Assembly (NCBI RefSeq): GCF_038452265.1
Contig: NZ_CP151842.1
Coordinates: 3,038,001 to 3,102,000 of the forward strand
Length of the DNA: 64,000 bases
Reading direction: 5' to 3'
DNA from: Vibrio diazotrophicus
Lineage (GTDB): Bacteria; Pseudomonadota; Gammaproteobacteria; Enterobacterales; Vibrionaceae
Positions 49,533 to 58,945 of the stretch are shown one piece after another (position 1 is the first letter of the stretch; the number at the start of each line of letters is the position of its first letter). The position numbers and the translations under genes were made by a program. The notes beneath the pieces are model-generated. The model did no database searches. It worked only from the letters and a program-made list of their open reading frames with translations, and was not told the origin of the DNA.

Positions 49533-50081
49533 CTACTTAACTGCGTCACCTGCCCCTCTACCAGTTAATGTTATAACAATGTATTTAAAATAATCTTTAA
49601 GGGTTAACGAATCAATCATCTTTTTATCAGTTATGGCGAGTAAAGTTGGTGTAGACATATCAATATTTTGAATTTGAGCCAACCCAGTAATACCGGGGAG
49701 AACCTCATACACGCCTAATGCATCTCGTTCAGCAATTAGGTCTTTTTGACTAAACAAATTTGGCCGAGGACCAACTAAACTCATATCTCCCTTCACAACA
49801 TTAATCAGTTGTGGCAACTCATCTATCTTAGTCTTACGCAAAAAAGAGCCAAATTGAGTAATAGAAGCAGAGCTAGCGAGATGGCTTGCCACAGATTCTG
49901 TATCTAATGACATAGTTCGAAACTTGATAAGTTTAAATGGCTTTTTCTTAAGCCCTACTCGCTCTTGAATAAAAATGGGCGCCCCGGTATCAAAAAGACC
50001 TATCAATATCACTAAAATGAATATTGGCCATAAAAAAAGCAAACCCAAAAAGGCTGCGAGAAAATCTATTAGACGAATCAT
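49533..50081 (-). CDS. initiating sugar-phosphate transferase, PglC-like
   Basis: This 182-aa monotopic phosphoglycosyl transferase puts the first sugar phosphate on undecaprenyl phosphate. It has an N-terminal re-entrant membrane helix (about 3-29), then IFIQERVGLKKKPFKLIKFRTM, SFLRKTKIDELPQLINVVKGDMSLVGPRP and LPGITGLAQI. It is the short form without the WbaP-type N-terminal membrane domain. It stands 10 nt after the epimerase, matching the WecA-like/epimerase pairing seen in many O-antigen loci. Confidence 0.92.
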   Translation of the reverse strand: MIRLIDFLAAFLGLLFLWPIFILVILIGLFDTGAPIFIQERVGLKKKPFKLIKFRTMSLDTESVASHLASSASITQFGSFLRKTKIDELPQLINVVKGDMSLVGPRPNLFSQKDLIAERDALGVYEVLPGITGLAQIQNIDMSTPTLLAITDKKMIDSLTLKDYFKYIVITLTGRGAGDAVK

Positions 50082-50091
50082 GGTTCCCTAT

Positions 50092-51039
50092 TTATTTTCT
50101 AGATTTCTGAAAAGTATCTGCGGTTTGTTTAAAGCCATCTTTAAGGCTTTGTGGTGGAAACCAACCGAGGGTCTTTTTCGTGTGTGTTATGTCTACTTGC
50201 AAAGAGCCTATGAGTCTATCTACAACATCAGATCTATTGAAAAGTTTACCTACAATCCAGTAACAATGCGGAGGCATAGGCAATTGCCAAGCTGGCTTAC
50301 CAAGGGCAATGGCCATCTCTCTCACTATTTCAGATGTAGAAAGATCATAGTCGTCAGAAACCAAGAAAACTTGGTTCACAGCGTTTTTGTGCTCTAAGCA
50401 TACTACTATTAGGTCAACTAAGTTAGTAACAGATACTAAACTCCTCTTATTCTTAGTTATGCTACCAAATGGTAGAGGAAAGCCTTTTCGAACTAGGGAC
50501 ATCAAGGATGAAAAATTGGCCTTTACTCCAGGACCATATACGAGAGTAGGTCGTATTATGACTATTTCTAGCTCGGTATCTTGTGACAATTTCAACAACT
50601 TTGATTCAGCTTCTGCTTTAGATTGCCCGTAGCAATCTTTAGGTGACATTTCATCATTATGAAAAAAAGGCCGACCAAGCATTGTAGAATCACCATTAAC
50701 TTTAACAGAACTTACAAACACGAACCTCTTAACGCCGCACCTAGCAGCCTGCATTGCTAGATTGATAGTTCCATAAGTATTGACTTTGCGATATTCTTCA
50801 ATAGGGTCAAAAGAGCTGTCATTCATAATGTGGACTCGAGCAGCGAGATGAACAATTGTGTCAACACCTCTCAAAGCTTCGGAGTAATCAGCGGTACTAT
50901 CTATTGCTTGTTCGTAATATTGCGAGCTAGGGAAGTTGCAGGGTTTTCGCCGACCTAGCACCTTCGTTGTAGATAAATCTAGTCTCGCAAGTAACTCTGT
51001 TCCAATAAAGCCAGATGCCCCTGTAACAAGAACATTCAT
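50092..51039 (-). CDS. NAD-dependent sugar epimerase/dehydratase
   Basis: This 315-aa extended SDR protein has VTGASGFIGTELLARL at the N-terminus, HLAARVHI, a Ser in VSSVKVNG and YGQSKAEAE as the YxxxK site. It resembles the WbpV/Gne-like 4-epimerase or 4-reductase group often paired with PglC-like transferases to make the first sugar of the repeat. The precise substrate is not decided. Its start overlaps the stop of the preceding glycosyltransferase (ATGA). Confidence 0.88.
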   Translation of the reverse strand: MNVLVTGASGFIGTELLARLDLSTTKVLGRRKPCNFPSSQYYEQAIDSTADYSEALRGVDTIVHLAARVHIMNDSSFDPIEEYRKVNTYGTINLAMQAARCGVKRFVFVSSVKVNGDSTMLGRPFFHNDEMSPKDCYGQSKAEAESKLLKLSQDTELEIVIIRPTLVYGPGVKANFSSLMSLVRKGFPLPFGSITKNKRSLVSVTNLVDLIVVCLEHKNAVNQVFLVSDDYDLSTSEIVREMAIALGKPAWQLPMPPHCYWIVGKLFNRSDVVDRLIGSLQVDITHTKKTLGWFPPQSLKDGFKQTADTFQKSRK

Positions 51040-51488
51040 TTCAGCAACTCCAGGATAGTATTGTGACCGAAAAACCGCTCACATTCATACGGAGTATATT
51101 CCATATCTTTCGCTTTATTTATACAACACTCGATTTCACTTAAATCAAAGCACGAGATTGCAAAATTATTATTTTGAACGTACTTCGCCAGCTCAATCTG
51201 ATGATTATCAGCACGCATCAAGTTAGGCACGACAACTAACCGCTTTCCTTGTTCAAGCATCGAATAAACTGAACCAGCACCTGCATGAGTAACGATCAAA
51301 TCTGCGCAGTCTATATAAGTTTGGAAACTATCACTAAATTCAAATGAATCGAAGTTTCTTGGTGTATATTTATGGCTCGATGAAATCTGAGCAAGGATTT
51401 TTATATTTTCGTCATTTTTGAAGCGTTCATCAACAGCTTTGATTAAATCATCAAAGGCGGTTGTACCGACGGTAACTAATATATTCAT
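51036..51488 (-). CDS. PssE/Alg13-like glycosyltransferase subunit
   Basis: This 150-aa GT28 C-terminal-type domain has ILVTVGTTAFDDLIKAVDE, ADLIVTHAGAGSVYSMLEQGKRLVVVPN (nucleotide-sugar binding). It is the soluble catalytic half of a split glycosyltransferase, as in yeast Alg13 and rhizobial PssE/pneumococcal Cps14G. The partner gene is 1 nt upstream, and the stop overlaps the epimerase start. Confidence 0.88.
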   Translation of the reverse strand: MNILVTVGTTAFDDLIKAVDERFKNDENIKILAQISSSHKYTPRNFDSFEFSDSFQTYIDCADLIVTHAGAGSVYSMLEQGKRLVVVPNLMRADNHQIELAKYVQNNNFAISCFDLSEIECCINKAKDMEYTPYECERFFGHNTILELLK

Positions 51489-51489
51489 A

Positions 51490-51957
51490 CTAAAACCTGC
51501 CCACGTACTTCCCGTAAGGTATTGAATCTTTCAATTCGATATTTTGAATAAAGATGTTTTTTGTAAGATACCTCATAACCCGTGTTGTTATTGTCGGTGA
51601 ATAAAACTTTGACCAAGTTTCAAAATGGATAATAGAGCAGCCTGCAATTTTAGCTGCCACTCCAGCAAAAATTGCAACCCCAGGACCAAAAGAAACCAAT
51701 GTAGACACCTTGTTTTTTCGAAGAAATTTATACGCGCAATAGGTGTTCAACAAAAATTTAATAAATGATACGGTTTCTCCAGAGTACTTATCTCTAAATG
51801 GCCCCAAAGCCAAAAATTTTCCGCACCAAGCCGGAGAATCTCCCTCATCAGTTATACCATGAAACATTATATCCTCGTCATAAGAAAAAGTCTTATAAAA
51901 CCTATTCGCCTGCTCTCTATGACCACCACAACCAAATACGATAGCAATATTTTTCAT
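51490..51957 (-). CDS. PssD/Alg14-like glycosyltransferase membrane subunit
   Basis: This 155-aa Alg14/PssD-type protein has IAIVFGCGGHREQANRFYKTF (the GGH motif), SFGPGVAIFAGVAAKIAGC, HFETWSKFYSPT. It is expected to anchor the PssE partner to the inner membrane and bind the lipid-linked acceptor. The pair often transfers glucuronate or galactose to the first sugar in capsule assembly. With ugd in the same locus, UDP-glucuronate is a reasonable donor, which is an inference. Confidence 0.88.
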   Translation of the reverse strand: MKNIAIVFGCGGHREQANRFYKTFSYDEDIMFHGITDEGDSPAWCGKFLALGPFRDKYSGETVSFIKFLLNTYCAYKFLRKNKVSTLVSFGPGVAIFAGVAAKIAGCSIIHFETWSKFYSPTITTRVMRYLTKNIFIQNIELKDSIPYGKYVGRF

Positions 51958-51965
51958 TTATATTC

Positions 51966-53042
51966 TCATTTATCAAAGTAACGTTCGAAAACATGGTAAA
52001 GGTCGTCTATCACTTTGACCGAAGAGTAATTACTTGCTACATCTAGCGCTAGTCGACTAAGTTTCAAATAATCCTCACTTGAAACCTTCCTAGTTTTGTT
52101 TAGAGCTTCCAAAAGGTCGTTAACATTACCCGGTTCGAAAAAAAATTTACGCATATCTGATATAATATACTCTTCCGTGGCTCCTGCTGTTGTGGACAAA
52201 ACTGGTATACCACACATCATTGCTTCTATAGGTATTAAACCTAGACTTTCAGGGACTCGAGAAGGAAATACTAGAAAATCAATTGAATTATAAATTTCAG
52301 CTAACTGCATTTGACTCGTGCCTTGTATTAAGGTCACACCTGTCATAGTTCTAACCATTTCCTTCAGCTTTACTTCGCAACTGCCGCTACCAACTATAAG
52401 AAGCTTTGAGGTTTCATCAATACACTGAAACAAGCGGAATGCTTCAATCAAGTCGAATATACCTTTCTCTTTTTCAATTCTCCCTACATACCCAAAAGTA
52501 TATTTTTTTTGTACACTAGGCAAAACATGGAAAACCGAACAATCAACCCCTCCGGATGGGCTAACGACGACCTTTTCGTTCGCCACGCCATAATTTTCAG
52601 ATAAGAAGTTTTTAAAATAGTCAGACGGAGAGACAATTAGTGTCGAAATATCCAATATTTTCTTTGAAAGAATAACCTTGCATTTAGATAAAACATTATT
52701 GTCAATGGGGAGAACATCACTTCCATGAACATTTGATACCACTATAAGCTTTTTCTTGGACTTGAAGAAAGAAGCCAAAATCAGACCAAGGGAAGAATGT
52801 GATGTATAATGAACGTAATGTACATCCCCCTCAACGGCCCTAATGCCCGAAATAAAAGATCGCATAAAGAACTGTATATAAGCTAAAGTTCTAATGAACT
52901 TATTAGATGTAAGTTCATGTAAAGAGATCAGAGATACATTACAACCTTTCCCCTTAAACCCTTCCAGCACATTCCTAACAAATGTCCCTTTAAAGGGTTT
53001 ATATTTTGAGGGATAAAGGTTTGATACAATTTTCAATTTCAT
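51966..53042 (-). CDS. glycosyltransferase family 4
   Basis: This 358-aa GT-B retaining glycosyltransferase has the N-terminal acceptor domain (IVSNLYPSKYKPFKGTFV) and a C-terminal GT1/GT4 domain with GYVGRIEKEKGIFDLIEAF and the donor-binding EX7E motif in PESLGLIPIEAMMCGIPV. It acts at the cytosolic face of the inner membrane on the growing repeat unit. Sugar specificity is not predictable. Its start overlaps the GT2 stop by 4 nt (ATGA), so the genes are coupled. Confidence 0.9.
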   Translation of the reverse strand: MKLKIVSNLYPSKYKPFKGTFVRNVLEGFKGKGCNVSLISLHELTSNKFIRTLAYIQFFMRSFISGIRAVEGDVHYVHYTSHSSLGLILASFFKSKKKLIVVSNVHGSDVLPIDNNVLSKCKVILSKKILDISTLIVSPSDYFKNFLSENYGVANEKVVVSPSGGVDCSVFHVLPSVQKKYTFGYVGRIEKEKGIFDLIEAFRLFQCIDETSKLLIVGSGSCEVKLKEMVRTMTGVTLIQGTSQMQLAEIYNSIDFLVFPSRVPESLGLIPIEAMMCGIPVLSTTAGATEEYIISDMRKFFFEPGNVNDLLEALNKTRKVSSEDYLKLSRLALDVASNYSSVKVIDDLYHVFERYFDK

Positions 53043-53899
53043 CGTCTAAACTTACGTTGATAAGAGCCCAAAATGCACTTCAGAAAAACTTTAAAGTCTA
53101 GCTCAAGAGGATATTTGTAACACTGACCAGTAATGAAAAGACGAAAAAGGTGAGTGCGAGGAAACGAATTTGAAGAGTAATTAATAATACGGTTGAACGT
53201 AAACACCGCAATGGATTTTGCCGTCATCAAAGCACGAATCTTATTTAGCCAAACTTCCGCAGGTACGGGATCTACCGATGATGATATCCTCCTTCCCTTA
53301 TCCTCATTTGTCACATCTACTAGTACTGCCTCAACAAAAGTAAATTTAGCATAGTGTAGCTTTTGAGCACGGATGATGAAATCAGTGTCTTGGAACCTTT
53401 CTAGACTAGAGTCAAATCTTACTTTCTTCGCAAAGCTAGCACGCATAAAAAGTGAGGAAGTCTGCATTGCTTGATTCTCTACGAGCAAATATTCGTCCAC
53501 ATTATTGTTATTGTTGAAAGCATATAATGGTTTAGCGCTCCCCCTATCATTTACTTTTGAGTAAAGCACCTCTTTTTCTTCAATGTATCTACTAATACAG
53601 GTCTCGATCTTTTCAGGTACCCAAATGTCATCGGAATCCAAAAATGCAATGAATTCGCCGCTTGACGCATCGATTCCGGTATTTCTTGATGCTCCACCAT
53701 GCCTATTGGTCTCGTGGCGGATATATTGAATGTCCAAATCATATCCATCAATTAGAGTTTTAAGTGCTACGCTGTCGTCAGAGCAATCGTCAACTACAAT
53801 CACTTCAATATTTTTATATGTTTGACTAGCTACGCTATCAAGCGTGCGCTTGATTACATGAGCCCTATTATATACAGGAATTACAACTGTAACTAACAT
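53039..53899 (-). CDS. glycosyltransferase family 2
   Basis: This 286-aa GT-A inverting glycosyltransferase has the N-terminal VTVVIPVYNRAHVIKRTLDS, VDDCSDDS, and the metal-binding FLDSDDIW (DxD). The C-terminal part has LERFQDTDFIIRA, the catalytic-base region, but no strong membrane helix. It is the first gene of a tight run GT2-GT4-PssD-PssE-epimerase-PglC-WbpM. A gap of 271 nt without a gene lies upstream (53900-54170). Confidence 0.9.
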   Translation of the reverse strand: MLVTVVIPVYNRAHVIKRTLDSVASQTYKNIEVIVVDDCSDDSVALKTLIDGYDLDIQYIRHETNRHGGASRNTGIDASSGEFIAFLDSDDIWVPEKIETCISRYIEEKEVLYSKVNDRGSAKPLYAFNNNNNVDEYLLVENQAMQTSSLFMRASFAKKVRFDSSLERFQDTDFIIRAQKLHYAKFTFVEAVLVDVTNEDKGRRISSSVDPVPAEVWLNKIRALMTAKSIAVFTFNRIINYSSNSFPRTHLFRLFITGQCYKYPLELDFKVFLKCILGSYQRKFRR

Positions 53900-54170
53900 T
53901 CAACAACTCTACTTATAAAGGTGGACTAAACCGGATGCTAAAGATAGCAAATACTAGTAACAACAAAAAGCCTCCTGACGGAAAGGCGTCTCATATAATC
54001 AAAGAAATCTAGTAACAAAGACACACTTCTAATCTCAAAGTCCCCGTGATAACCATGAACAAACAACGTTATAACCATGCAGGACAAAATAAATCAAACT
54101 CTCTCATACATCGGTTTACGGAGTTGCGAGTATATGTTCAAAAAGTTTAGTACGTCTGTTATCACCTCGA
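53900..54170. other. intergenic gap inside polysaccharide locus
   Basis: No gene. A short imperfect hairpin with GCCTCCTGACGGAAAGGC occurs near 53970-53987. The DNA is AT-rich otherwise; a promoter for the GT2 run may lie here. Confidence 0.35.
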
Positions 54171-55469
54171 CTATATAACTTCAACGCTATCATTCAGCTC
54201 AATGAACCTATCCATATATTCAATTCCGTTAATATTCAACAAAATTGTTTTACATCCAAATTCAACACCTTCATACAAGGCAGTCGAGAAAACACCAACC
54301 TGATATTCGGAAGAAGCAAACAATTCATATAAAGGAATTTCATCTTTGATTATTGTTACATTTTCAAGAGCGGACAAGATCTTAAGAGATGGATAACTAA
54401 TGTAACTATCAAATTCGCCCGGATGTAACTTATAAAAAATATCAGCATTATCAAATAGGTGTATATTAGTCAAAAAGTGATTGGCTATCTCTTCACCAAT
54501 AGCGCCTTGAGATATAACAACAATTTGATTTTCGATTTTTTCTAAGTGTCTAACCCTGGACTTTTCGTGTTCCAAAAATCTAAATTTATCAATTACCATG
54601 TTAGAATCAGGTATAGGCATTTCTATCAACTCTTTCCAATATTGATTCCAAACATACATCTTATCGGGAAAATAATCTAAACGCTTTTTCCTTTTTGGAA
54701 AACTATAGCCTAAGTGATATTGGCTAAAAGTACCGTGCTGTAACTCTATGACTTCCATATCACAACCTCGGGCAGCACTAATTACGGGAGCATTAAAATA
54801 AGAAACTACGATATAAAGAGTCTTAGCTTTAATTTTTTTAAATACTATTCTGTAGATAGTGTCTTTTGCAATAAAATCTTTTAAAGTACCAGCGAAAAGA
54901 GATGTCAAATTTATTTTATAACCAAAAAAAACAGAGAACTCTTCTTCCACTAAGGATAATTTCTCTTTTTCTTCATCGCTCATTTTTACATTAATGGTTT
55001 TTGCATAGAGGTTTGAAAATAGACTAATCCAATCATTATGATGAGAAAACTTATATTTTCTCTTTTTATGAAAACCATAATTAGGAGATTCTAACTCTGT
55101 TAGTTTTACTCCATCTTTCAATAGGTCATCAATAAAAAATTTAGTGTAGATATCAATACATTCACCATCTACTGAAGTAACTCTAGGGTGAGAAAAAACG
55201 ACAACATCACTTTTCGAAAGAGTAAAGTAGTTATGACTAAAAACTGTTTTCAATAACCAATAAAGCTTCTTCAATATTCCAACATCATTTATATGACAAT
55301 GAGGTTCTTGCAATGCACCGGATTGTATCGAAAGCATATAATATATCTTCATCCGATTACACTGCCATATATTTACTCCGCTAATCTGAAAATCCAACAA
55401 TCCATATTTCTCTTCAATATGCCAGATGAATTCACAAATTTCCTTGATAGTATATAGTTTTCTACTCAA
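54171..55469 (-). CDS. GT-B-like polysaccharide protein, candidate nonulosonate transferase
   Basis: This 432-aa protein is of a kind that I do not recognise by name. It has no membrane segment. Features resemble GT-B glycosyltransferases of the sialyl/Kdo type: IELQHGTFSQYHLGY (about 255-270), FYKLHPGEFDSY (the HP motif, about 350) and VGVFSTALYEGVEFGC (an S-T motif, about 393). The start is a TTG with AAGG upstream. Because nonulosonate synthesis genes lie in the same locus, a nonulosonate transferase role is a reasonable guess, not shown. Confidence 0.6.
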   Translation of the reverse strand: MSRKLYTIKEICEFIWHIEEKYGLLDFQISGVNIWQCNRMKIYYMLSIQSGALQEPHCHINDVGILKKLYWLLKTVFSHNYFTLSKSDVVVFSHPRVTSVDGECIDIYTKFFIDDLLKDGVKLTELESPNYGFHKKRKYKFSHHNDWISLFSNLYAKTINVKMSDEEKEKLSLVEEEFSVFFGYKINLTSLFAGTLKDFIAKDTIYRIVFKKIKAKTLYIVVSYFNAPVISAARGCDMEVIELQHGTFSQYHLGYSFPKRKKRLDYFPDKMYVWNQYWKELIEMPIPDSNMVIDKFRFLEHEKSRVRHLEKIENQIVVISQGAIGEEIANHFLTNIHLFDNADIFYKLHPGEFDSYISYPSLKILSALENVTIIKDEIPLYELFASSEYQVGVFSTALYEGVEFGCKTILLNINGIEYMDRFIELNDSVEVI

Positions 55470-55617
55470 TGAAACTTACCTTCGCGTTTAAGTCTTTCAT
55501 AATGAACTGTATCCATTTTATAAAGTTCTTGTACCGGAATAGAACACTATGAGGCATTTTATATAACCACACTCCGATCCAACCTGAAAAGTAGCACCTT
55601 CCAAAATTGCGCTCCAT
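55462..55617 (-). CDS. possible 51-aa leftover frame
   Basis: A short frame (MERNFGRCYFSGWIGVWLYKM... to KVSFIE) overlaps the start of the next gene by 8 nt. It has no clear ribosome site and no recognised family. It may be the C-terminal remnant of a displaced gene. Two stops lie directly upstream in frame. Confidence 0.25.
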   Translation of the reverse strand: MERNFGRCYFSGWIGVWLYKMPHSVLFRYKNFIKWIQFIMKDLNAKVSFIE

Positions 55618-55706
55618 TCGTTATTATAACAAGCTCCTCTAGTCAAACTCTTTCTTCGCGCTTGACGTCTTTAGTAATGATTTATCTTGTAGTCATATAA
55701 TTCCTT

Positions 55707-56954
55707 TTATGATTTCAATCCCCAAGGCATTGGATATATTTTATTAGATACATACCAAGCAATAACAAGAAAAACTAGCCATGTCGTAATAAGAGAATAA
55801 GCTGAACCAAATAAACCAAACCTGTCAATCAGATAATAACTAAGAATCAAAGAAACAATTGAACAAAATGTTGTTAATAAGGAGAGGATATATGTCTTCT
55901 TAGTATAAATAATGTAGTTAACTATCATAAAATAAAACCCTTGAAGTAAAAATGCCGTAGATATCAAGGGAAGAAGTTCTTTAGCTTCCATGAATTTTTC
56001 GTTAATAATAAAAACTAAAAAATGAGGAGATAATGATATAAAAGACAGATAAAAAACAAACATAGCCAACATTGTTTTATAAGTAAGCTTCACTATTTCA
56101 ATCTTATTTTCCATTGAAGGATTATTATTAAGCTTTTCGTATAAAATAGGGGACAATGCTTGATTAATGGAGGTAAAAACAATCAGAGTTGCACTTGAAA
56201 CTTGAAATGCGACACTATATATACCTACGGCATCCGTTCCGAGATGACTAGCTAAAAATATTCTACCAGACATAGATAATAAAACACTCGCTATAGCATG
56301 GGGTATAAAAGGAACACCAAACATCAGTGCTTTCTTAAAAATGTCAAAATCGAAGTAAAAGCGTAGTAAGTCAAGCTTAATCAATAATACTAACGCAATT
56401 ATTGAGAAAATAAAATATGATAATAATATTCCATATAATCTTCCTTGCCATGATAAACTGAACGTAACAATCAATATAATAGATAAAGAAAGGTTTAGTA
56501 TTGTCAGAGATATTTTATATTTTCCATAATTAAGAGGCTGTTTCTTAGCCTGGAAGATACTCATAACTATAGTTGGAATGGCTTGTACGAAGACAAGTAC
56601 TGGTATTATAAATAAGAAATCATTAGGTATAGGAAATTTTAATGATATATATTCACTGAATAAATAAAATAATAGTTCTAGAAGGATTAGTGAAAATATT
56701 GGGATATATATTATAGAGCTAACTAGGCTCTGAAGTTCAAAATGTGAAAGCTTACTAAATTCAATTTTTACCAACCCGCCAGAATTAAGCATTACTAAGG
56801 GCAAGGAGATTGCTACCAAAACTTGAATTAGCGATAAAACTCCATAATCAGAAGGAGATAAAAAGGTTGTCAATATAGGTAATAACATAAATGGAATAGA
56901 AGCATTTATGATGTTAACCCCTGCATACGACATCACTTGTTTCTTTATATTCAT
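55707..56954 (-). CDS. wzx: Wzx-type oligosaccharide flippase
   Basis: This 415-aa inner-membrane protein has about 12 membrane segments and the polysaccharide-transport fold (MSYAGVNIINASIPFMLLPILTTFLSPSDYGVLSL at the N-terminus). It would turn the lipid-linked repeat unit to the periplasmic face for Wzy-dependent polymerisation. The matching Wzy is not certain in this window. The start is 1 nt from the stop of the asparagine-synthase-like gene, so the two are coupled. Confidence 0.88.
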   Translation of the reverse strand: MNIKKQVMSYAGVNIINASIPFMLLPILTTFLSPSDYGVLSLIQVLVAISLPLVMLNSGGLVKIEFSKLSHFELQSLVSSIIYIPIFSLILLELLFYLFSEYISLKFPIPNDFLFIIPVLVFVQAIPTIVMSIFQAKKQPLNYGKYKISLTILNLSLSIILIVTFSLSWQGRLYGILLSYFIFSIIALVLLIKLDLLRFYFDFDIFKKALMFGVPFIPHAIASVLLSMSGRIFLASHLGTDAVGIYSVAFQVSSATLIVFTSINQALSPILYEKLNNNPSMENKIEIVKLTYKTMLAMFVFYLSFISLSPHFLVFIINEKFMEAKELLPLISTAFLLQGFYFMIVNYIIYTKKTYILSLLTTFCSIVSLILSYYLIDRFGLFGSAYSLITTWLVFLVIAWYVSNKIYPMPWGLKS

Positions 56955-56955
56955 A

Positions 56956-58581
56956 CTAATTTTCTATATGGGATTTCAAATAATTATTTAGCGCATTGAT
57001 AGTATATAACCTGTCGATCATAGTTAGTTCATATTTAGATTCAAGTAACGTTAAATCGATTTTAAGCCGGTCAAGTAACGCTACACTTAAACTATCTCTT
57101 GAGTTAATTTCATATAGTTTTTTCAACTTCTTCTTATTAGTTCTATATCTAATGAACGATAATATATTATTAACAAATATTAGCCGTTTTAATTTAGATG
57201 CAACAACAACCTTTACAACACTAAAATAGGAATTGACTGCTGATAGTGAATTAATAGGGATACCTTCTAGACATGGGGCAAAGTGAATAATCAACTTATC
57301 TTGGAAAGTGCCACCTTTTAATTTTTTATCATCCATCATAAGTATTGGATTTACTAAATGCCAATCCATAAAAGGGTGTAGAACACCACCATAAATTGAC
57401 GATAGCGATACATTTACCCCACCCCATATCCTCATTTTGTCGATTGTGTAAATTAAATTTGTATGTTGGTTGTTACTATTTATTTTGGGATACTTACTGA
57501 TCTCAGAGATTACGAGTTTTTCATACGTTTCTGTATTGAATAGTCGATCTATTTTCTTCAGCTGATAATATTCTTCCAGACTACTTTGGTTGTAATTTGC
57601 ACGAATAACCTCTCCACCATAACCCCCGATTACTAAATCAATTTTATTGTACTTATTTCTTAACCTTTGCTGGAATTGCTTTGACCTGAAAATATTTCTT
57701 CCAATATTAGTTGCATGTAGTAACCAGCCAATATTAAGATTCTTTATTGGTGTATTATGAATTATATCTAAACCTATCCCCAGTTTTTTCGATATAGTTT
57801 TAGAAACAGAAACATCTATTCCACCATCAAACTGGTTAGGATTAGTATTCGCACAAAAGTCTTTTATACAGTGATGTGAACAAGATACAACTAATCTTGT
57901 GTCATAACCAGCCGACAAGTCTGAAGTGATCTTGCCCTCAAATTTATTTATTAGCTTAAAGTAGCTACTTACTCTTTCAATATACTCTGATTCGGTTAGC
58001 TTCTCACAATCGTAATTATAAAAATTCTCCTCTGATACACTCCCACTTGTTATTGAAAGTTTATTACCTAAACCCAATCTTTTTATTTTGCTAAATACTG
58101 TAATTCCACCTACAGTAGACTCTCTATTTAAGAACTGTTTAACTCCTGCTTCTGAAAAGCTAGTATTCCCTGAAGAAATGGAAAGTTGAACTATATCATC
58201 TGAGATATGAAAATAACTTGATTCTGGAACATAGTAAACATTAAGCATCCCAATCTTATCTGTAACCACCGATATACTATCTTTCTCTTCAATAATAAAA
58301 GTATAGTGACCATATAAGCCATTTGACTGTATCTTTTTAAGTTCATCTAAACTTGAAATTTCATTTAGAACAGATTCTCCAAAACCAGATTTACTAAAGA
58401 ATGTCCCAAAGCCAAAAATATATCCGTTATCTGTAACCTTTTTTAACACCTGCTTAGTGTAGCCCGAAGAGACAATGATGTTTGCATGTTTAAGATTGAA
58501 ACAGAGGGAGCTTCCATATAAATTTTTCCAGCTATTTTCAATTAATTCACACTTACTTTTATCATTTGTAATATAAAACAT
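56956..58581 (-). CDS. asparagine-synthase-like protein without glutaminase cysteine
   Basis: This 541-aa protein has an N-terminal Ntn-like half (about 1-180) and a C-terminal PP-loop ATPase half with SDLSAGYDTRLVVSC (the SGGxDS-type loop, about 217-231). The usual catalytic Cys2 is Phe2, so it cannot hydrolyse glutamine in the classic way. Such proteins occur in polysaccharide loci and are suspected of adding amino or amidino groups using ammonia or another partner, or of other adenylation chemistry. The target is not known here. It is coupled with wzx. Confidence 0.75.
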   Translation of the reverse strand: MFYITNDKSKCELIENSWKNLYGSSLCFNLKHANIIVSSGYTKQVLKKVTDNGYIFGFGTFFSKSGFGESVLNEISSLDELKKIQSNGLYGHYTFIIEEKDSISVVTDKIGMLNVYYVPESSYFHISDDIVQLSISSGNTSFSEAGVKQFLNRESTVGGITVFSKIKRLGLGNKLSITSGSVSEENFYNYDCEKLTESEYIERVSSYFKLINKFEGKITSDLSAGYDTRLVVSCSHHCIKDFCANTNPNQFDGGIDVSVSKTISKKLGIGLDIIHNTPIKNLNIGWLLHATNIGRNIFRSKQFQQRLRNKYNKIDLVIGGYGGEVIRANYNQSSLEEYYQLKKIDRLFNTETYEKLVISEISKYPKINSNNQHTNLIYTIDKMRIWGGVNVSLSSIYGGVLHPFMDWHLVNPILMMDDKKLKGGTFQDKLIIHFAPCLEGIPINSLSAVNSYFSVVKVVVASKLKRLIFVNNILSFIRYRTNKKKLKKLYEINSRDSLSVALLDRLKIDLTLLESKYELTMIDRLYTINALNNYLKSHIEN

Positions 58582-58945
58582 TTTTATCCTTTATTTCATT
58601 TGAATCAAAATACAATATGACTCCGAAACTTGTAACCGTTTAAAAATCCTGCCATTTTTTATCCTGAATACGAGAACAGTAAAATTTCATATCTAAAGCT
58701 AGCTTATAAACAAATGAGTATAGAACTTAAACCTTTTTAATTTATAAAGTATTAAGTTTTCATCTATAAGCAATTATTCTTTAGCAACTGTAGTGTCTAG
58801 AAAATTCCAACCGGAACAATTATCGCTCAAATCAACGTAATCTGTAATTCATATTTCATGATCTCGGAATAAAAATATTAAACTATATTAAATCTCGTTC
58901 GCTAGCGAAAATAGTAAAACAACTAGTTTTAACCACATCTAGGTT
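58582..58945. other. AT-rich intergenic gap with gene fragment
   Basis: These 364 nt carry no intact gene. At 58774-58848 the minus strand encodes ITDYVDLSDNCSGW then NFLDTTVAKE and a stop, without a start, which looks like the C-terminal fossil of a lost enzyme. A promoter for the downstream genes may also lie here. Confidence 0.4.
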
